From contig JAFGLK010000251.1 of NCBI GenBank assembly GCA_016928125.1, positions 1-16,692 on the forward strand: DNA of 16,692 bases, in the 5' to 3' direction. The notes below the pieces were generated by a model, which was not told where the DNA came from, made no database searches, and worked only from the letters and a program-made list of their open reading frames with translations. The stretch comes from Anaerolineae bacterium. Its GTDB lineage: Bacteria; Chloroflexota; Anaerolineae; UBA1429. The first letter of the stretch is position 1, and the number at the start of each line of letters is the position of its first letter. Of this stretch, positions 13,506 to 16,692 are shown piece by piece. Both the position numbers and the translations under genes were made by a program.

Positions 13506-14495
13506 ATGGAACCTGTACGTTGGGGTGTGATCGGTTGCGCCAACATCGCCTTGCGTCGCGTGATCCCCGCCATGCAGCCGGCGCAGGGCGTCTCGCTGTG
13601 GGCCATCGCCAGCCGCAGCCTGGACAAAGCTCAGGCTGCCGCCGAGCAGTTCGGCTTTGGAAAGGCCCATGGCTCCTACGAGGCGCTGCTAGCCGATCCG
13701 GAGATCGAGGCCGTCTACATCCCGCTGCCCAACCAGCTTCACAAAGAGTGGGCCGTCGCCGCGCTGCGCGCCGGCAAGCACGTCCTCTGCGAGAAGCCGC
13801 TGGCCCTCAACGCCGAGGAGGCCCGCGAGATGCAGACCGTGGCCCAAGAGGCTGGCCTGTATCTCCTGGAGGCGTTTATGTATCGCTTTGGTCCGCTGGT
13901 GCAGACAGCCTTGGACCAAATCAGCGCGGGACGTCTGGGCGAGCTGCGTGCCCTGCACAGCGCATTCAACTTTCGCATCGCCGATGACCCGGCCAACGTC
14001 AGGTTGCGCCCGGACACAGGCGGCGGCTGCCTGTACGACGTGGGCTGCTATTGCTTCAACATGCTGCGCATGGCCGCGGGCCGCGAGCCGATGCGGGCCT
14101 GGGCGACCATCGAATGGTCAGAGCGCTACGGTGTGGATATGTCGGCCGCAGGCGTGCTCGACTTTGGCCAGGGCTTGCTGGCCACCTTCAACACCGGCTT
14201 TCGTTCGTCAGGTGGGACGTTCCTGCGCGCCGTGGGCGAGGAGGGCAAGCTGGAGTTGCCCGATGGTTTCATCCTACATACGGGCGAGGGGCGCGTCGTG
14301 ATCACGCGGGGCGACGAGGCCGAGACCCTCTCCATCCCGGCCGAGAACAGCTATACACTGGAGGTCGAGGATCTCTCCACGGCCGTCCGCGGCCTGAGCA
14401 GACCGCGCTTTGCCTGGGAGCCGCTGGACGCCAATATGCGGGTGATCGATGCCTGCTATGCGGCCCACCGGGCCGGCGGATTCGCGACGATCTGA
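13506..14495 (+). CDS. Gfo/Idh/MocA family NAD(P)-dependent oxidoreductase
   Basis: This is a cytoplasmic dehydrogenase of the glucose-fructose oxidoreductase / inositol dehydrogenase family acting on sugars, cyclitols or related polyols. The 329-residue protein starts with a Rossmann fold (VRWGVIGCANIA, 4-15; ASRSLDKA for cofactor choice). It carries the catalytic-lysine motif CEKPLALN (95-102, Lys97) and the C-terminal-domain motif GGGCLYDVGCYCFN (172-185, Asp178 and Tyr182). The D-x-G-C-Y form resembles D-xylose dehydrogenase (NADP) and dihydrodiol dehydrogenase relatives, but the substrate is inference. ATG 13506 has GGAGGAG 4-10 bases upstream; the frame is open back to 13332, but that segment spans the terminator and promoter. 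It is monocistronic and converges on the AEC permease gene. Confidence 0.94.
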   Translation: MEPVRWGVIGCANIALRRVIPAMQPAQGVSLWAIASRSLDKAQAAAEQFGFGKAHGSYEALLADPEIEAVYIPLPNQLHKEWAVAALRAGKHVLCEKPLALNAEEAREMQTVAQEAGLYLLEAFMYRFGPLVQTALDQISAGRLGELRALHSAFNFRIADDPANVRLRPDTGGGCLYDVGCYCFNMLRMAAGREPMRAWATIEWSERYGVDMSAAGVLDFGQGLLATFNTGFRSSGGTFLRAVGEEGKLELPDGFILHTGEGRVVITRGDEAETLSIPAENSYTLEVEDLSTAVRGLSRPRFAWEPLDANMRVIDACYAAHRAGGFATI

Positions 14496-14535
14496 GACCC
14501 GAGCGGCTCGCACCGCGGATAGGCGCAGTTCATAG

Positions 14536-14574
14536 GCGAGCCTCTACCCCACTCGCACGCGGGTAGAGGCTCGC
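14536..14574. terminator. Long perfect hairpin between convergent genes, probable bidirectional terminator
   Basis: GCGAGCCTCTACCC (14536-14549) and GGGTAGAGGCTCGC (14561-14574) form a perfect 14-bp stem with an 11-base loop. It lies 41 bases after the oxidoreductase stop and 19 bases after the permease stop on the other strand. Its position suggests shared termination, although neither strand has a T-tract after it. Confidence 0.6.
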
Positions 14575-14592
14575 ACTCGTTGGCACACAAGG

Positions 14593-15516
14593 CTAGAAGT
14601 AGATCATCGCCAGGAGGTGGGGCAGGATATTGATGAGCACCGTGCTCACGATCACCGACACGGAGATCATCGTGGCGCAGAATTCGGCGTCGAGCCCCTC
14701 CTGGGCCGCATAGATCAGCGTGGTGGTCCCGGCCGGCAGCGTGGCGCCCACGCAGACCGCGATGAGGTCCAGGCCGCCCAGGCCCAGGGCCAGCGCCATC
14801 AGCCAGCCCAGCAGGCCTCCAAGCACGGTGCGCAGCAGTAGATAGTGAGCGATCAGCCGACCGTAGCCCCGTCGCGGCCGGATGAAAACCCCCACCGCGA
14901 TCATGGCCAAGGGCGTGTTGGCGCGCACCAGCCGATCCAGGAAATCGCCCAGGACTCCCCTGGCATCAAACTCCAGAATCGAAGCGGCCAGACCCAGCAG
15001 CGCGGCCCACATGACCGGCGAGGTGGCCACGCGCTTCCAACCGGTGAACCCCTTGTGCGCCGAATAATCAGGGCTCAGGCGCCCGGCCAGCCACAGCGAG
15101 AGCGTCCCCGCATACAAGGCGTTGCCTACATCAAAGAGGGCGATGCGCGTCAGCCCCTCCTGCCCATAGAACGCCTCCATAAAGGCGTAGCCGAACACGC
15201 CCAGGATCGTCATGCCCGCCACGATGACCCCACGTCGCCCAGGTTGGGCGGCCAGCCGACGGGTGGCGAGATAGGCGATGCCCGAGAGAAGCGCTGGCAG
15301 GGCCAGGCCGATCAGCGGCAGGTAGAGCAGGCGGGGCTCAAAAGGGGCGCGGGCGATGGAACGGTAGATCGCGGCCGGGATGGTGACATAGTAGGCCAGA
15401 CGCGTGAGGATCGGGGCGCCCTCACGGGGGATGACTCGCGCAAGGCGCAGCGCTACGCCCAGGGCGATGAGCAGGAGGACGGGCAGGGCATCGCCCAGGC
15501 CGGCCATCATAGACAT
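14593..15516 (-). CDS. AEC (auxin efflux carrier) family permease
   Basis: AEC transporters are inner-membrane carriers, in bacteria often for malate, malonate or other carboxylates. From ATG 15516 the protein has 307 residues (family ~310) and about ten hydrophobic helices in two five-helix halves. Landmarks are the LTRLAYYVTIPAAIYRS segment in the first half, FDVGNALYAGTLSLWLAG before the central loop, SPVMWAALLGLAAS opening the second half, NTPLAMIAVGVFI, and the end segment CVGATLPAGTTTLIYAAQEGLD. The frame is open to 15612, but that part overlaps the acetamidase gene. ATGs at 15516, 15510 and 15507 are all possible, with only weak ribosome-binding sequence. It starts 7 bp after the acetamidase stop, so translation is probably coupled, and the pair may share a substrate pathway. 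Confidence 0.9.
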   Translation of the reverse strand: MSMMAGLGDALPVLLLIALGVALRLARVIPREGAPILTRLAYYVTIPAAIYRSIARAPFEPRLLYLPLIGLALPALLSGIAYLATRRLAAQPGRRGVIVAGMTILGVFGYAFMEAFYGQEGLTRIALFDVGNALYAGTLSLWLAGRLSPDYSAHKGFTGWKRVATSPVMWAALLGLAASILEFDARGVLGDFLDRLVRANTPLAMIAVGVFIRPRRGYGRLIAHYLLLRTVLGGLLGWLMALALGLGGLDLIAVCVGATLPAGTTTLIYAAQEGLDAEFCATMISVSVIVSTVLINILPHLLAMIYF

Positions 15517-15523
15517 GGGGCGC

Positions 15524-16381
15524 TCACAGATGGATCGGCCAGGGGCATTTGCCCAGATCGAGGGAGGCGTAGGCGCTTTGGATGGGACACACGAACTGGC
15601 CGATATGCACATCGGCCATCAGGCTCAGAAACATGCGGCTGCGAGCCTCGTCCAGCCCCGAGGCCCGGCTGAGGATGCGCGCCAACTCGGACACGGCGAT
15701 CTCGCAGGCATCGCGCAGGCCGGGCGCCACGCCCACCGTGCTGAGCACGCCCTCGCGGTAGACATAGGGCCAGTCGGACAGCCCATGCTCCAGGATATCC
15801 ACCCAGAGCGTGATGCGCGCCCCGATCTCGATCCCTGTGCCGCTGCACTCGCCATCGGCCTGCAGCGCGTGCACATCCCCCAATACCAGCCTGCCGCCCG
15901 GAACCTGAACCGGCATGTAGACGGTCGCGCTCGGGCAGAACGCCTTGATGTCATAGTTGCCCCCTACCCGGGTAGCATCCTTGCCCGTGTAGGCGCCCTC
16001 GGCCGGCGCCAGGCCCAACACGCCGATCATGGGTCGGAGGGGCAGCGCCGCGCCGGGCACGAACTCGACCAGGTTGACGCGCACGGGATTGACCAGCCCC
16101 GTGGGGCTGCGCGACATCCAGCCCTGGTCGTCCACCTCGATCTCCAGGATGTGGATGGCCAGCGTCTGCCCAGGGCTCGCACCCTCCACATGGATCGGCC
16201 CGGTCATCGGGTTGGCCCGCGAATCATCGACCTCGGCCACGCACTGGCCCAGGGCGGGAATCTGACCGTCCATGGCGTCCTGGGTCTCGACCACCAAGAT
16301 CTCGCCAGGGGCCACGCGATAGGCGACCGGCGTTTGAGCGGAGAGGCTGTAGATGCGTTTGGCCTTGGATAGCAGGCGCAT
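15524..16381 (-). CDS. Acetamidase/formamidase (FmdA/AmdA) family amidohydrolase
   Basis: The family hydrolyses short amides such as formamide or acetamide to ammonia and the carboxylate in the cytoplasm. From ATG 16381 the protein has 285 residues. It shows the family core: NPMTGPIHVEGASPGQTLAIHI (57-78), GGNYDIKAFCPSATVYMPVQVPGGRL (140-165) and LGDVHALQADGECSGTGIEI (167-186). The GD-x-HA-x-Q-x-DGE segment is the most telling. Length is close to the shorter members of the family (~300). ATG 16381 is chosen because AGGAG lies 6 bases upstream; the frame stays open to 16525 but runs through the promoter. It is the first gene of a two-gene operon with the AEC permease. An amide-to-ammonia nitrogen role with carboxylate export or uptake is inference. 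Confidence 0.9.
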   Translation of the reverse strand: MRLLSKAKRIYSLSAQTPVAYRVAPGEILVVETQDAMDGQIPALGQCVAEVDDSRANPMTGPIHVEGASPGQTLAIHILEIEVDDQGWMSRSPTGLVNPVRVNLVEFVPGAALPLRPMIGVLGLAPAEGAYTGKDATRVGGNYDIKAFCPSATVYMPVQVPGGRLVLGDVHALQADGECSGTGIEIGARITLWVDILEHGLSDWPYVYREGVLSTVGVAPGLRDACEIAVSELARILSRASGLDEARSRMFLSLMADVHIGQFVCPIQSAYASLDLGKCPWPIHL

Positions 16382-16445
16382 GACTTGCTCCTGAGATGGG
16401 CTGGCGATCTGCGTTGGCGGCTTCAGGCCGCGCGTTGTGAGACGC

Positions 16446-16474
16446 AGTATAACACCGGCCATCGCGGGCGCCAA
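16446..16474 (-). promoter_or_regulatory. Promoter for the acetamidase-permease operon
   Basis: On the minus strand TTGGCG (16469-16474) and TATACT (16446-16451) are 17 bases apart, and the -10 has a TGn extension. The predicted leader to ATG 16381 is about 57 bases. Confidence 0.65.
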
Positions 16475-16494
16475 CGCGCACGCCAATGCGCACG
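16471..16494. repeat. Two-copy 12-bp tandem repeat overlapping the acetamidase promoter -35
   Basis: CCAACGCGCACG (16471-16482) and CCAATGCGCACG (16483-16494) differ at one base and are directly adjacent; a degraded third CCAG follows. The first copy overlaps the -35 element of the minus-strand promoter, so the repeat could be a regulator site for the amidase operon or the divergent kinase gene. Confidence 0.5.
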
Positions 16495-16511
16495 CCAGCC
16501 GGCGCCTGGCG

Positions 16512-16541
16512 TTGGACAGCGCCACCTGCCGGGTCTACAAT
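16512..16541 (+). promoter_or_regulatory. Candidate promoter for the GHMP kinase gene
   Basis: TTGGAC (16512-16517) and TACAAT (16536-16541) are separated by 18 bases, about 57 bases upstream of ATG 16598. It is divergent from the acetamidase promoter. Confidence 0.5.
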
Positions 16542-16597
16542 GCCCCCGTCCTGTCGGCGGGAAGCGTGTATTCATGCCGAGCTAGAGGAGCGACGCT

Positions 16598-16692
16598 ATG
16601 GCCCAGCGGCAGCCCCAACGGATCATCAACAGCGTGGCGCCCATCCGCGTGTGCGACAATGGCGGCTGGACCGACACCTGGTTCTCGAAACA
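16598..16692 (+). CDS. GHMP-family sugar kinase, N-terminal fragment
   Basis: Only 31 codons lie inside the window. The start ATG follows GAGGAG by 7 bases. The peptide contains SVAPIRVCDNGGWTDTWF, matching the N-terminal substrate-binding region of GHMP small-molecule kinases (galactokinase, fucokinase and heptose-7-phosphate kinase group), where an A-P-x-R-x-x-x-x-G-x-x-T-D pattern is typical. The ATP-binding motif of the family lies beyond the edge, so neither activity nor sugar can be judged. It is divergent from the acetamidase-permease operon. Confidence 0.75.
   Translation, partial: MAQRQPQRIINSVAPIRVCDNGGWTDTWFSK

Noticed and set aside
14845..16372. Two long plus-strand open frames (275 and 322 codons)
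   Set aside because: They are antisense to the AEC permease and acetamidase genes, which have full family motifs and a proper promoter. The frames are Arg/Gly/Gln/His-rich shadows.
1..16692. CRISPR array, tRNA/rRNA, transposase, toxin-antitoxin or phage genes
   Set aside because: I looked on both strands for regularly spaced repeats, cloverleaf sequences, transposase or integrase motifs and short overlapping gene pairs, and found none that could be supported.

Overview
The window is GC-rich (low-60s percent by eye) bacterial chromosomal DNA, densely coded on both strands, with GTG/TTG starts alongside ATG, good Shine-Dalgarno sites and sigma70-like promoters. The gene set suggests a Chloroflexota (Anaerolineae-type) or similar environmental bacterium: a class II-like histone-deacetylase-fold amidohydrolase, a zinc-ribbon Nudix-GNAT fusion, a GHMP kinase beginning with a CDNGGWTDTWF motif, and many metabolic singletons. 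That assignment is inference from style, not from a marker gene. I see no rRNA, tRNA, CRISPR array, insertion sequence or phage gene.

Left part (1-6111): a partial unknown membrane protein on the minus strand is divergent from a SAM hydrolase (DUF62) gene. That gene converges on an unusual 527-residue protein with an N-terminal helix-hairpin-helix domain, a long acidic linker, one membrane segment and a C-terminal coiled coil. Upstream of it on the same strand is an HDAC/AcuC-type deacetylase. The deacetylase is divergent from a MATE efflux pump, with a recognisable promoter for each.

Middle (6112-12446): seven minus-strand genes with gaps of 29-77 bp and one 4-bp overlap form a likely operon. 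In transcription order they are an alkaline-phosphatase-superfamily phosphodiesterase, a Crp/Fnr-type regulator, a small ferredoxin, an aldo/keto reductase, the Nudix-GNAT fusion, glutamate racemase (murI) and a tandem-GNAT acetyltransferase. The regulator, ferredoxin and reductase side by side suggest a redox or catabolic module. murI supplies D-glutamate for peptidoglycan.

Right part (12447-16692): a DJ-1/PfpI-fold protein that has lost the nucleophilic cysteine has its own promoter and a textbook intrinsic terminator. A Gfo/Idh/MocA oxidoreductase follows, also with a strong promoter. On the minus strand an acetamidase/formamidase and an AEC-family permease form a two-gene operon. A GHMP kinase begins at the right edge, divergent from that operon.

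Most of this is ordinary housekeeping and accessory metabolism. The points most worth a second look are the inverted-topology HhH/coiled-coil membrane protein with paired palindromes in its leader, two enzymes lacking a hallmark catalytic residue (reductase His to Gln; PfpI Cys-His to Gly-Ser), and the mixed redox/repair operon. I found no convincing undescribed defence or mobile system.
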